From NCBI RefSeq assembly GCF_026130175.1, contig NZ_JAIGNI010000007.1, forward strand, positions 62,001-126,000: a stretch of 64,000 nucleotides of DNA, given 5' to 3'. Positions 11,260 through 19,551 of the stretch are shown here, piece by piece. Position numbers and translations under genes: made by a program. Origin of the DNA: Lyngbya sp. CCAP 1446/10. GTDB taxonomy: Bacteria; Cyanobacteriota; Cyanobacteriia; Cyanobacteriales; Microcoleaceae. How positions within the stretch are numbered: position 1 is the stretch's first letter; each line of letters opens with the position of its first letter. The notes below the pieces were generated by a model. That model did not search any database and was not told where the DNA came from. It was given only the letters and a program-made list of their open reading frames with translations.

Positions 11260-13305
11260 ATGAGTTACTGCATAAATCCCAATTGCCAGAATCCCCAAAA
11301 TCTCGATCGCGCGACAGTCTGCACAAGTTGCGAGTCAAACTTGCTGCTCAAAGGCCGCTACCGAGTCTTTCACACCCTCGGTCAAAGTCTCGCTTGCGGC
11401 ACCTTCCTAGCAGTCGATGAAGACCAACCAGCCCAACCCCGCTGCGTCATTCAACAGTTCTGCGCACCCGTACCGTCAGTCGCCGACGGTCAAAAACAGC
11501 TAAACCGGACATTTCGCGGCTCGGCCGAGCGACTCGACGAGTTGGGTAAACATCCCCAAATACCGAAACTGCTGGCATCTTTTGAAGTCGAAGGCTGCCA
11601 GTATTTAGTGCAAGAATACATCGAAGGCCGCAATTTGGCCGATCGGCTTTCGGAAAAAGGTGTTCTTAAAGAAATGCACATTTGGTATCTGCTGAGCGAG
11701 TTGTTACCCGTGCTGGAACTTGTGCACGAAAATCAACTGATTCACCGAGATATCAAACCGTCCAATATTATTCACCGCAAATCTTCCCAAACCTCCGCAG
11801 CAATAGCCGAGAAAGAGCACCTGCATTCTTGGGATGAAGAATCCGGGCTAGTTTTGGTCGATTTTGGCGCCGCAATTCCTGCCAACAGCGGGCCGCTGAA
11901 AACAGAAACGGTGACGGGTTCTGCCGAATACGCGGCGCCGGAACAAATTAAAGGTGAAGCAATTAAGAGCAGCGACATCTACAGTTTGGGCGTGACTTGC
12001 ATTCACTTGTTAACGGGAATGTCGCCCTTTGATTTGTTTGACATCAAAGCCGACGCTTGGGCCTGGAGGCATTATTTGAAAGTACCAGTTTCGGGCAGAC
12101 TCGGCCGCATCCTGGATAAAATGGTGCAGCGAGAACCATCAAAACGCTATCGATCGATCGAAGCAATTCTCACAGACATGAAATACGGCCCGACACCGAT
12201 AGAGGTGATTGTCAGCAAACCCAAGTGGACTTTAGCTTTGTGGGGGGGAACCGTACTTGCCTTGATTTCAGTAGTGCTGGGTTCTCGCTTGTCATCTCCC
12301 GTATCAGAGGCTTTCACTGCTGGTGAGCCTGTTTCTAGCATTCCCGACATTCGGTTCGACCCGCCCCCCATGCAGAATTTCAACACTGAGCCATCGCTGT
12401 CACGGCCCGCAGTGCGGACTCTGGTGGATCAAGACAAAAATCCGGTGTGGGCGGTAGCAGTCACTCCCAACGGCCGCGTCATCGTCAGCGGGAACAATGA
12501 CGGCACAATTCTCCTGCTGCACAAGCGTCACGGCAAAGTGCTCAAGGTTTTACGAGGACATTTGGGACCTGTGTGGTCTGTGGCAGTGAGTCCCGATGGC
12601 AGGACGATCGCCAGTGGCGGCGCTGACGGTACGATTAAACTGTGGAATTTCTATTCTGGCCAGTTAATTCGGACGTTGGACGGACACACAGACGGGGTGT
12701 TCTCGGTGGTGTTCAGTCCCGACGGCCAAGCCCTCGCCAGTGTCGGCAAAGACAATACTTTGAAACTGTGGCAAGTTGAAGGCGGGGCCGAGTTGCAAAC
12801 TCTCAAAGGGATTGCAGACGAAGTGCATTCAGTGGCTTTCAGTTCCTATAAAGACACTCTGTTTACTGGCAACGGCGACGGTACGATTAAGATGTGGAAT
12901 TGGAAGACTGGGGAATTTCAAGCCACTCTCACGGGTCATGTTGATGCTGTTTCGGCGCTGACTATCAGCCCGGACGGTAAAATTTTGGCCAGCGGCGGCT
13001 GGGACAATACGGTGAGGGTTTGGGATATCACCACGGATCACGGGCCCGAACCGTCCGGTGAGGCGACTTTTGCCGGTCATACCGATCGAATTCAGTCTCT
13101 AGCTTTCAGTCCCGACGGTGCGACGCTAGCCAGCGGCGATTTGAGCGGAACTATCAAGCTGTGGGCGATGGATGGCGGGGAACAGGGCACACTGAAAGGT
13201 CATTCGACTTGGGTGGAATTGGCTTTTAACCCTCAAGACAAAACTTTGATCAGCGGCAGTTATGACGACACGATTAAGGTGTGGGAACTGTCTCCTTCTC
13301 CTTGA
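11260..13305 (+). CDS. Zn-ribbon / Ser-Thr kinase-like / WD40 protein, possibly a pseudokinase
   Basis: This 681-residue signalling protein has four parts. A Cys4 Zn ribbon uses Cys4, Cys9, Cys21 and Cys24. An Hanks-type kinase domain spans about 32-300. One membrane segment lies near 322-345 (ALWGGTVLALISVVLG). Seven WD40 repeats run from about 385 to the end. The catalytic loop HRDIKPSN and the DFGAA motif are intact. However, the glycine loop reads LGQSLACGTFLAVD where relatives have a Gly-rich LGQGGFGRTFLAVD-type loop, and the invariant VAIK lysine is Gln65 (RCVIQQF, codon CAA). Activity is therefore doubtful. The WD40 propeller would face the other side of the membrane from the kinase domain. 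The ATG follows GCGGAAAGACAA. Confidence 0.9.
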   Translation: MSYCINPNCQNPQNLDRATVCTSCESNLLLKGRYRVFHTLGQSLACGTFLAVDEDQPAQPRCVIQQFCAPVPSVADGQKQLNRTFRGSAERLDELGKHPQIPKLLASFEVEGCQYLVQEYIEGRNLADRLSEKGVLKEMHIWYLLSELLPVLELVHENQLIHRDIKPSNIIHRKSSQTSAAIAEKEHLHSWDEESGLVLVDFGAAIPANSGPLKTETVTGSAEYAAPEQIKGEAIKSSDIYSLGVTCIHLLTGMSPFDLFDIKADAWAWRHYLKVPVSGRLGRILDKMVQREPSKRYRSIEAILTDMKYGPTPIEVIVSKPKWTLALWGGTVLALISVVLGSRLSSPVSEAFTAGEPVSSIPDIRFDPPPMQNFNTEPSLSRPAVRTLVDQDKNPVWAVAVTPNGRVIVSGNNDGTILLLHKRHGKVLKVLRGHLGPVWSVAVSPDGRTIASGGADGTIKLWNFYSGQLIRTLDGHTDGVFSVVFSPDGQALASVGKDNTLKLWQVEGGAELQTLKGIADEVHSVAFSSYKDTLFTGNGDGTIKMWNWKTGEFQATLTGHVDAVSALTISPDGKILASGGWDNTVRVWDITTDHGPEPSGEATFAGHTDRIQSLAFSPDGATLASGDLSGTIKLWAMDGGEQGTLKGHSTWVELAFNPQDKTLISGSYDDTIKVWELSPSP

Positions 13306-13435
13306 TTTTTGCGATCGTCGGCGCTAGTTTTTGATGACTTACAAGCTATTTCTGTCATTGCTTAACTCGCGCGCGGACAATGGGAGTATCTGTTCTGCGT
13401 AAGTCCTGTTTTTGTTGGCGCGGGCGATCGAGTTT

Positions 13436-13475
13436 AAAAAATCCCCAACCAAATAAACGATTTTGGTTGGGGATT
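13436..13475 (-). terminator. Rho-independent terminator of gatC
   Basis: Read on the minus strand, the stem AATCCCCAACCAAAA / TTTGGTTGGGGATT (about 14 bp) encloses a 7-base loop and is followed by a run of T. It lies about 50 bp past the gatC stop. On the plus strand the T-run is missing, so it serves gatC rather than the kinase gene. Confidence 0.85.
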
Positions 13476-13525
13476 CTGACACAAAATACATCACAGTCGG
13501 CGATTGAAAGAGTTCTACTTCCACC

Positions 13526-13807
13526 CTACATAATTTTAGGGACTTTGAAAAACTCACCATCGCGATCGGGAGCACCAGCCAAAATACTCTCTCCATTAGC
13601 AAAAGGTTGCAAATCGTCCGATCGCATTACATTACTAACATCGATCGCCCGCGTTGTCGGCTTTACCTTACTCGTATCCAGTTCACTCAACTGTTCAAAA
13701 TAATCCAAAATACCGTTCAGTTGACCAGTAAACTGCTCTTCTTCTTCAGGCGTTAATTCCAATCTGGCTAAATTCGCTACTTTCCGAACTTCTTCTCTAT
13801 CAATCAT
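13526..13807 (-). CDS. gatC: Asp-tRNA(Asn)/Glu-tRNA(Gln) amidotransferase subunit C
   Basis: GatC is the small subunit that holds GatA and GatB together in the enzyme converting Glu-tRNA(Gln) to Gln-tRNA(Gln). The 93-residue protein starts MIDREEVRKVANLARLELTP and ends with the family tail EFFKVPKIM. The open frame continues upstream to 13855, but those 16 residues (MPYALCPMPNSQLPIF) are translated heptamer repeats, so I place the start at 13807. The repeats stand where a ribosome-binding site would be. A strong terminator follows. The partners gatA and gatB are not in the window. Confidence 0.93.
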   Translation of the reverse strand: MIDREEVRKVANLARLELTPEEEEQFTGQLNGILDYFEQLSELDTSKVKPTTRAIDVSNVMRSDDLQPFANGESILAGAPDRDGEFFKVPKIM

Positions 13808-13828
13808 AAAAATCGGTAATTGGGAATT

Positions 13829-13966
13829 GGGCATAGGGCATAGGGCATAGGGCATAGGAAATTGGGAATTGGTTATTTGTTATTGGTTATTTGTTATTAG
13901 AGAAACTACTAACTATTAACTACTAACTATGCCCCATGCCCCATGCCCCATGCCCCATGCCCCATT
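13829..13966. repeat. Heptamer arrays (GGGCATA)n, (TTATTGG/TTATTTG)n and (TGCCCCA)n
   Basis: Three different short tandem arrays fill the gap between ycf3 and gatC. They are four copies of GGGCATA, alternating GGTTATTTGTTATT units, and five copies of TGCCCCA. Both genes read leftwards, so the arrays occupy the 5' leader of gatC. Confidence 0.85.
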
Positions 13967-13976
13967 CCTATCATAG

Positions 13977-14498
13977 TTAAAAATACACATCAATCTGCGA
14001 TCGCCCTGTTGTTTTCAGCCAATTTTGCACCTCAATGTAATTGTTGGGCGCCAAGCGAATAGCCTCCTTCCAATAATCCGCAGCTTTGTCAAACAGCCCT
14101 TCCGCCCCTTCAATATTGCCAGCTTCCTTCTCCCTTTCCCCTTGATAGTGATAAATCACAGCAATATTATTCAGCGCTTGTGGCATTCTCGGATTCAGTT
14201 CAAGCGCTTCGCTGTAATACTCCAAAGCTTTATCGTGTTCGCCGTTGCTAGTATGGATTAGGGCCATATTGTACAAGACATAACTGCGATCGTAAGGATC
14301 TTCCTCAATCTTCAGCGCTTCATGATAATTGTCCAGCGCTTCAGCATATTCGCCATCAGCTTGAGCCGACATACCATCCCGATAATAAGCAAAAGCTTCC
14401 TTAGCCTGCTTTTTCGCCGGCATAATCTTCAGAATGATATCGGCCATTACCGTGAAACTTTTGTCAATAAAGTTATCGTTGCGTTGAGTTCTTGGCAT
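13977..14498 (-). CDS. ycf3: Photosystem I assembly protein Ycf3
   Basis: Ycf3 is a thylakoid-associated TPR chaperone that assembles the PsaA/PsaB core of photosystem I. The 173 residues match cyanobacterial and plastid Ycf3. The N-terminus [20 protein letters not shown] is diagnostic. Three TPR units follow ([56 protein letters not shown]), and the protein ends with the conserved GRSQIDVYF tail. The presence of ycf3 identifies an oxygenic phototroph. It lies upstream of gatC on the same strand but is separated from it by repeats. Confidence 0.97.
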   Translation of the reverse strand: MPRTQRNDNFIDKSFTVMADIILKIMPAKKQAKEAFAYYRDGMSAQADGEYAEALDNYHEALKIEEDPYDRSYVLYNMALIHTSNGEHDKALEYYSEALELNPRMPQALNNIAVIYHYQGEREKEAGNIEGAEGLFDKAADYWKEAIRLAPNNYIEVQNWLKTTGRSQIDVYF

Positions 14499-14886
14499 AA
14501 TTCGATTCTTTGGTTAGTGGCTAATCAGAAAAATTAGCCTGTAAAGTTTTCCTATTAAGAGTTTTGCAACTGTTTGGGTTGAGATTTGCGCCGAGGACGC
14601 TTGCAAAGGCTGATGAGACACAACTGCAAACCTGAAAACACGCGCTTGCGAGGCCGGGCTCGCGCAAGTCCCATCTATTTTAAAGAACTATTGTCAGACT
14701 TGCAAAAAAAACCACATTTCTTTAACCTATTTCCCGGCTATACGGGCGATCGCCGAAAACGATAGCAATATTTGGCTCCCAAGTCAAGGGCGACAGCAAA
14801 AAAAATGAGAAGCCCGATCGACCTTCACCAGCTCCAATTCCCGCAATATAATAAAAACAACGGGTAATTTTCACAGAGAGAAACCT
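14499..14886. other. Non-coding gap with an imperfect GC-rich hairpin
   Basis: This 388-bp gap between divergent genes has no supportable ORF. Around 14642-14670 the sequence GCGCTTGCGAGG is followed by GGGCTCGCGCAAGTC and can form an imperfect hairpin. Promoters of ycf3 and of the next gene must lie here, but I cannot place them. Confidence 0.45.
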
Positions 14887-16206
14887 ATGGCTCCGAATCC
14901 CACCATTATGCAAGCCGTCGAACAACTTGGCTACCGCGTTACGGTTGGAGACGTGGCGGCAAAAGCTGGATTAGATGTCAATTTTGCCCAACGAGAACTG
15001 TTAACCCTCGCCTCCGAAGCAGGCGGCAACCTGCAAGTAGCAGAATCCGGCGACATTGCCTACATATTTCCCAACAACTTTCGAGATATTTTGCGAAACA
15101 AATTCTTGCGCTTGCAGTTGCAAGAATGGTGGCAAAAAATCTGGAAAGTTCTATTTTACCTGATTCGGATATCTTTTGGCATAGTGCTGGTAGCTTCCAT
15201 CCTCTTAATTTTTGTGGCGATCACGCTTTTACTCTCCAGCATGAGCAACAACGATAACGGAGGAGGAGGCGGCGGAGGAGGCGACGGCGGCGGAGGAGAT
15301 GGAGGGGGCAGCTTTTTCTTTTTTCCCTACTTCTGGAACGACTTAATCTGGATATTTTACTGGAACCATGACGAACCTTCCTACCAGCGATCGCGCGTAA
15401 CCGGCCAAAAACCCCAGATGAGTTTTCTGGAAGCAGTTTTCTCCTTTATATTTGGAGATGGCAATCCCAATCACAATCTAGAAGAGCGCAAGTGGAGCGA
15501 TATTGCCGCCGCAATTCGCAACAACCGAGGTGCCGTCGCCGCCGAACAAATTGCGCCCTATCTCGACAATCTCGGACAGGGATACACCCGAGAATACGAA
15601 GAATATATGTTACCAGCTCTCGCGCGTTTTGACGGCCGCCCCGAAGTCAGTCCCGAAGGGCAAATAGTCTACCATTTTCCGCAATTGCAAACCACAGCCG
15701 CCCAGCAAAATGCTCAACCAGTAACAGCTTATTTGCGAGAAATGCTGTGGCGTTTCAGCCAAGCTAGCTCCGGCCAAGTCATGCTCGCAGCAGGGTTGGG
15801 AGCCGTAAATCTTGTCGGTGCGTTAGTTTTGGGGAATTTATTGACTAAAAGTGCGATCGCAGGTGGATTTATCAGTTTAGTCAGCGGTATTTATCCAATC
15901 CTGCTGATTTACGGCGTCGGATTTCTCACAATTCCCTTAATTCGCTACTTCTGGATTCAGTGGAAAAATAGCCAGATAGAAGCTCGGAATCAAGAGCGAC
16001 AGCAGCGAGCCATGTTATTAAACCAACCCGATGCCAACTTGCAGCAAAAACTGGCCTACGCTCAGGAATTTGCAGCCGAAAACGTTCTGACTGGAGAAGA
16101 CTTAGCTTATACCACAGAAACCGAATTAACTCAACAAGAACTAGAACAGTCAGCAAAAATAGATGCCGAATGGCAGCGGCGAATTGGGCGATCGGACAAC
16201 TCATAA
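14887..16206 (+). CDS. Conserved membrane protein with a winged-helix-like N-terminus
   Basis: The family of this 439-residue protein is not identified with certainty; it looks like a conserved cyanobacterial group with possible plastid relatives. Residues 1-75 resemble a helix-turn-helix unit (RVTVGDVAAKAGLDVNFAQR) and end at the membrane. A transmembrane helix near 93-118 (FGIVLVASILLIFVAIT) is followed by a Gly/Asp-rich linker of about 30 residues and an aromatic patch (SFFFFPYFWNDLIWIFY). After a soluble stretch come two more hydrophobic helices near 295-355, then a charged C-terminal tail. AGAGAGAAACCT precedes the ATG. It is convergent with the DUF4177-like gene across repeats. Confidence 0.7.
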   Translation: MAPNPTIMQAVEQLGYRVTVGDVAAKAGLDVNFAQRELLTLASEAGGNLQVAESGDIAYIFPNNFRDILRNKFLRLQLQEWWQKIWKVLFYLIRISFGIVLVASILLIFVAITLLLSSMSNNDNGGGGGGGGDGGGGDGGGSFFFFPYFWNDLIWIFYWNHDEPSYQRSRVTGQKPQMSFLEAVFSFIFGDGNPNHNLEERKWSDIAAAIRNNRGAVAAEQIAPYLDNLGQGYTREYEEYMLPALARFDGRPEVSPEGQIVYHFPQLQTTAAQQNAQPVTAYLREMLWRFSQASSGQVMLAAGLGAVNLVGALVLGNLLTKSAIAGGFISLVSGIYPILLIYGVGFLTIPLIRYFWIQWKNSQIEARNQERQQRAMLLNQPDANLQQKLAYAQEFAAENVLTGEDLAYTTETELTQQELEQSAKIDAEWQRRIGRSDNS

Positions 16207-16238
16207 TATAGCCCTTCTCAGAAAGATGAGGTACGCGA

Positions 16239-16291
16239 ACGGCATAGGGCATAGGGCATAGGGCATAGGACATAGGGCATAGGACATACCT
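16239..16291. repeat. Heptamer array (GGCATAG)n
   Basis: About seven copies of GGCATAG, some varied to GACATAG, lie just after the membrane-protein stop. The family is the same as at 13829. Confidence 0.8.
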
Positions 16292-16311
16292 GACTTTTTT
16301 GAGAACCTTTG

Positions 16312-16355
16312 CCACAATCCAATATCTTTATGGTGGAACTGGCTTCTAGCCAGTT
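16312..16355. repeat. 44-bp hairpin repeat, copy 1
   Basis: The unit starts CCACAATCCAATATCTTTAT and ends with the perfect 8-bp hairpin AACTGGCT-TCT-AGCCAGTT. It is almost identical to 16378-16421. Confidence 0.85.
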
Positions 16356-16377
16356 CAGAACAGACAAGATGCCCGTT

Positions 16378-16421
16378 CCACAATCCAATATCTTTATTGT
16401 GGAACTGGCTTCTAGCCAGTT
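16378..16421. repeat. 44-bp hairpin repeat, copy 2
   Basis: This second direct copy lies 22 bp after the first and differs by one base. Here the CCACAAT start also pairs with ATTGTGG inside the unit, so each copy can form two small stems. The pair sits between convergent genes and may act in transcription termination, which is inference. Confidence 0.85.
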
Positions 16422-16441
16422 GCTAAAAATGGTGCAAAATT

Positions 16442-16708
16442 TCAATTTTTATTGAGCTCTGAAATTTTCGTGATCCGAGTTTTTTTAACAATTTTAGGGC
16501 GTTTAAAAATCAAAGAATTTTGGTCATACTTCGAGTCGTGGCGGAGAGCCACAAGTTCCCACCCTTCCTCCCCCAATTGATTAACAAATAGATGCAGCGA
16601 GCCTTGTTTCCAATCTCGCATTTCTTCACCATTTACATATAAACTAATTAGCTTATTTCCAAAAGGATACATATTCGCATCCACCAATAAATACTCCCAC
16701 TTTTGCAT
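16442..16708 (-). CDS. Small DUF4177-like protein
   Basis: This 88-residue protein starts MQKWEYLLVDANMYPFG and contains the DUF4177-type signature LGEEGWELVALR. The family is a small beta-rich domain of unknown function. The ATG at 16708 fits the usual N-terminus (a KWEY motif right after the start). Heptamer repeats lie immediately upstream. Confidence 0.75.
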   Translation of the reverse strand: MQKWEYLLVDANMYPFGNKLISLYVNGEEMRDWKQGSLHLFVNQLGEEGWELVALRHDSKYDQNSLIFKRPKIVKKTRITKISELNKN

Positions 16709-16725
16709 AGAAATCCTTAATTTAG

Positions 16726-16889
16726 TTAGTCATTAGTCATTAGTCATTAGTCATTAGTCATTAGTCATTAGTAATTGGAAATTGGGAATTGGGAATTATT
16801 CTTCCCTCTTCCCTCTTCCCTCTTCCTTCTTCCCTCTTCCTTCTTCCCTCTTCCTTCTTCCTTCTTCCCTCTTCCCTCTTCCTTCTTCC
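16726..16889. repeat. Tandem repeats (TAGTCAT)n and (CTTCCCT/CTTCCTT)n
   Basis: Six copies of TAGTCAT are followed by three AATTGGGAATT-type units. After these come about twelve 7-base CTTCCCT/CTTCCTT units on the pyrimidine-rich strand. The same GAAGGAA/GAAGGGA family recurs at 57883 and, within coding sequence, at 35013. Confidence 0.85.
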
Positions 16890-16895
16890 CAGCAG

Positions 16896-18071
16896 TTACT
16901 GCACAGCAATTCTAGCCAAAGCAGCGCCCCGGTAATAGTGCAACAAAATCTGCTGGTAGCCGTATCCCTGTCTAGCCAAATTGTAAGCCCCCCACTGACT
17001 CATCCCCACAGCGTGACCGAAACCTTTACCAGCAACTTGAAAACCCTTAGGAGGCTGCCCGCCATTTCTCCCACTAACAATCCCGCCGTACTGAGGAATC
17101 ACGGTAAAGCGGGTACTCCTCAAATTTAGAACCCGACGTAAATCCGCGCCAGTCATCACCCTAGAACCACTATCTCCGACTACTTTCATGGACAAAACGC
17201 TGCCGTAAGCGGTAGTGCGTTCTGGCTTCATCGAGATTACGTTACCGACGCCCGAAATCTTGCTGCTCATTTGAGCGCGGGAGAAATTTTCTTTCCACTG
17301 ATAAACCGGCGCGCCTTGGTCGAAGTCAGGAACACCGCGCAGGTAAGGCAGGGATTCCGTCCAAACATCCTCAACATTTTCGGTATGTCCGCCAGATGCC
17401 GAGTGGAAAACGGCTAGAATAATCTGACCGTTGTAGGCGAGAACTTGACCTGCGGTAGCATCGACTGCGCTATAAGTACCCGAAGATTCTGTTTGCAGTC
17501 CTTTGTAAACCTGCGATGATTGAGTGTCGTCCACATCGTAAAGGTCGGTTTCGCTTTTGAGGCGCTGGTGGAGAGCGTAGGAACGGGCGGCGACTGCTTG
17601 GGCTTTCAAAGCCTCTTGAGGCCAATTGCCACTCATTTCGGCGCCGAGAACGCTGTAGAGATACTGTTCGATATCGACGTAGTTGACCGCAGTCAAGGCT
17701 CCTTTTTCGGGAACTACAAGGGTGCGTCCGCGATACCATCGATCGCCAATCCAAACATAACCGTTCCCCGTCGGCTCGATCCAAATTTGATTGGCAGCCC
17801 AGCGGCCAATTGCCACAGTTCCCGATCGAAATTGAGCCGACTGAGAACTATTTGCCGACAGTTCGCCCAAATTGCGCCCGCTACCGTCGCGGATTGCAGC
17901 CTTAGTAGAACTGCCGACCTTAATCTGACTTGTCCCGTCTTGTACCGCAACTCGCAAAATCAGCGCGGCCTGTGCTGGGGCCACCATGACCAGCCACAAC
18001 AACAGCGAAATCCAAAAATAGCGTTTTTTTAATGTCGAAACAATGGAACCAAAGAACACTCCTGACTGCAT
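16896..18071 (-). CDS. SpoIID/LytB domain protein, exported
   Basis: SpoIID/LytB-domain proteins cut or bind peptidoglycan glycan strands at the cell wall. I prefer the ATG at 18071 (391 residues, MQSGVFFGSIVSTL) because AGAGGA stands about 9 bases before it and a signal-anchor helix (YFWISLLLWLVMVAPAQAA) follows at once. The open frame extends to 18200 without such support. The SpoIID core is clear in ALKAQAVAARSYALHQR and in GKGFGHAVGMSQWGAYNLA near the C-terminus. An N-terminal region with a WIGDRWYRGR motif precedes it. Sporulation is absent in cyanobacteria, so a septal-wall or amidase-activator role is likely. Confidence 0.88.
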   Translation of the reverse strand: MQSGVFFGSIVSTLKKRYFWISLLLWLVMVAPAQAALILRVAVQDGTSQIKVGSSTKAAIRDGSGRNLGELSANSSQSAQFRSGTVAIGRWAANQIWIEPTGNGYVWIGDRWYRGRTLVVPEKGALTAVNYVDIEQYLYSVLGAEMSGNWPQEALKAQAVAARSYALHQRLKSETDLYDVDDTQSSQVYKGLQTESSGTYSAVDATAGQVLAYNGQIILAVFHSASGGHTENVEDVWTESLPYLRGVPDFDQGAPVYQWKENFSRAQMSSKISGVGNVISMKPERTTAYGSVLSMKVVGDSGSRVMTGADLRRVLNLRSTRFTVIPQYGGIVSGRNGGQPPKGFQVAGKGFGHAVGMSQWGAYNLARQGYGYQQILLHYYRGAALARIAVQ

Positions 18072-18340
18072 TTGAAAAATTTCCTCTTGTGCTATATGAG
18101 TTTGAGAATTTTTAAGACCAAGGTTCGGTTCGGGAAAAAGGAAGCGGAACCGCAGAAAGAAAACGTTAGAATTGGGTTTGGCACTTTGTGCGCTAGTCAA
18201 AATGATTGGAGCGACTAGATGCTAGCAGCAACAGCGATTTATCCCGGTTCCTGCCTGCGAATATTTCCTTTATGTCGGATTGACCGCACCCTGGATATTT
18301 GTAACATATTTTTTAAGATTTAATTGAGGTGATTTGACTC

Positions 18341-19273
18341 TTGCAGATTACATTTCTCGGAACTAGCTCCGGCGTCCCCACGCGATCGCGCAACGTTTCC
18401 AGCATCGCCCTCCGCTTGCCCCAGCGAGCGGAACTCTGGCTGTTTGACTGCGGCGAAGGAACTCAGCACCAGTTTCTCCGCAGCGAGCTCAAAGTCAGCC
18501 AACTGAGCCGCATTTTCATCACTCACCTGCACGGCGACCACATTTTCGGCTTAATGGGTTTGATGGCTAGCTGCGGTTTGGCGGGGAATGTCAAGCGCAT
18601 CGATCTTTATGGGCCTCCGGGACTTGAAGAATATTTGCAAGCTGGCGTTCGCTATTCTCAAACTCATTTTTCTTACCCGGTGAAGGTGCACAAAAGTCAT
18701 GAGGGAGTTATCTATGAAGATGACGAATATATTGTTAGTTGCGCTCCTTTGAAACACCGAGTAACTGCTTTTGGTTATCGTGTCACCGAGAAAGACCGGC
18801 CGGGACATTTTGATGTCGAAAAAGCGAAGGATGTGGGTATTCCTTCCGGGCCACTTTACGGCCAATTAAAACAAGGAAAGACCGTAAAGTTATCGGATGG
18901 GCGACAGTTTAAAGGTACTGATTTTTGTGGGCCGGATCAAGTTGGGCGCAAATTTGTGTATTGTACTGACACGGTTTTTTGTGACAGCGCGGTGGCATTG
19001 GCGAAGGATGCTGATTTGTTGGTGCACGAAGCGACTTTTGCCCATCAAGATGCTCAAATGGCTTTCGATCGCCTGCATTCAACCTCAACAATGGCGGCTC
19101 AAGTTGCTTTGCTAGCCGGGGCGAAACAGTTAATTATGACGCATTTTAGCCCGCGTTACGCTCCGGGAAATGCGATCGTCCTAGATGATTTGCTCAAGGA
19201 AGCCCAGGCAATTTTTCCGAATACGAAAATGGCCTACGATTTCCTGACTTGCGAAATACCGCGGCCTGAGTAG
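18341..19273 (+). CDS. rnz: Ribonuclease Z
   Basis: RNase Z is the endonuclease that matures tRNA 3' ends. The 310-residue protein has the long-known N-terminus [17 protein letters not shown], the zinc-binding motif [11 protein letters not shown], the later metal ligands in CTDTVFCDS and VHEATF, and a final MTHFSPRY. The start is a TTG at 18341 with GAGGTGA eight bases upstream. No in-frame ATG gives a better start. It is divergent from the SpoIID-type gene. Confidence 0.96.
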   Translation: MQITFLGTSSGVPTRSRNVSSIALRLPQRAELWLFDCGEGTQHQFLRSELKVSQLSRIFITHLHGDHIFGLMGLMASCGLAGNVKRIDLYGPPGLEEYLQAGVRYSQTHFSYPVKVHKSHEGVIYEDDEYIVSCAPLKHRVTAFGYRVTEKDRPGHFDVEKAKDVGIPSGPLYGQLKQGKTVKLSDGRQFKGTDFCGPDQVGRKFVYCTDTVFCDSAVALAKDADLLVHEATFAHQDAQMAFDRLHSTSTMAAQVALLAGAKQLIMTHFSPRYAPGNAIVLDDLLKEAQAIFPNTKMAYDFLTCEIPRPE

Positions 19274-19551
19274 TCGTGGGATGCGTCAGTCGATTTGAGA
19301 TTTTCCATTTTTCGATTTGAGATTCACTCGACAGGTATGACACAAGCAACCGGGTTTCGATGTGTCGAGTGCGTCCTGCGACTATCTCTAGCTGAGCCAT
19401 TGTCAAGCCTAACTCCGCGCGATCGACCGCCGCGACGACCTGCAACAGCCAATGGTTGCTACAATCGGGGAGGGTATATGTTGTGGCTAACACTACAGCC
19501 CGTAACCCTGAAACCTAATAGCTAAATTATTAAAAATCTGCCTCTCCTGCC

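Noticed and set aside
13808-13855. N-terminal extension of GatC (MPYALCPMPNSQ).
   Set aside because: It is heptamer-repeat translation; family members begin at MIDREEV.
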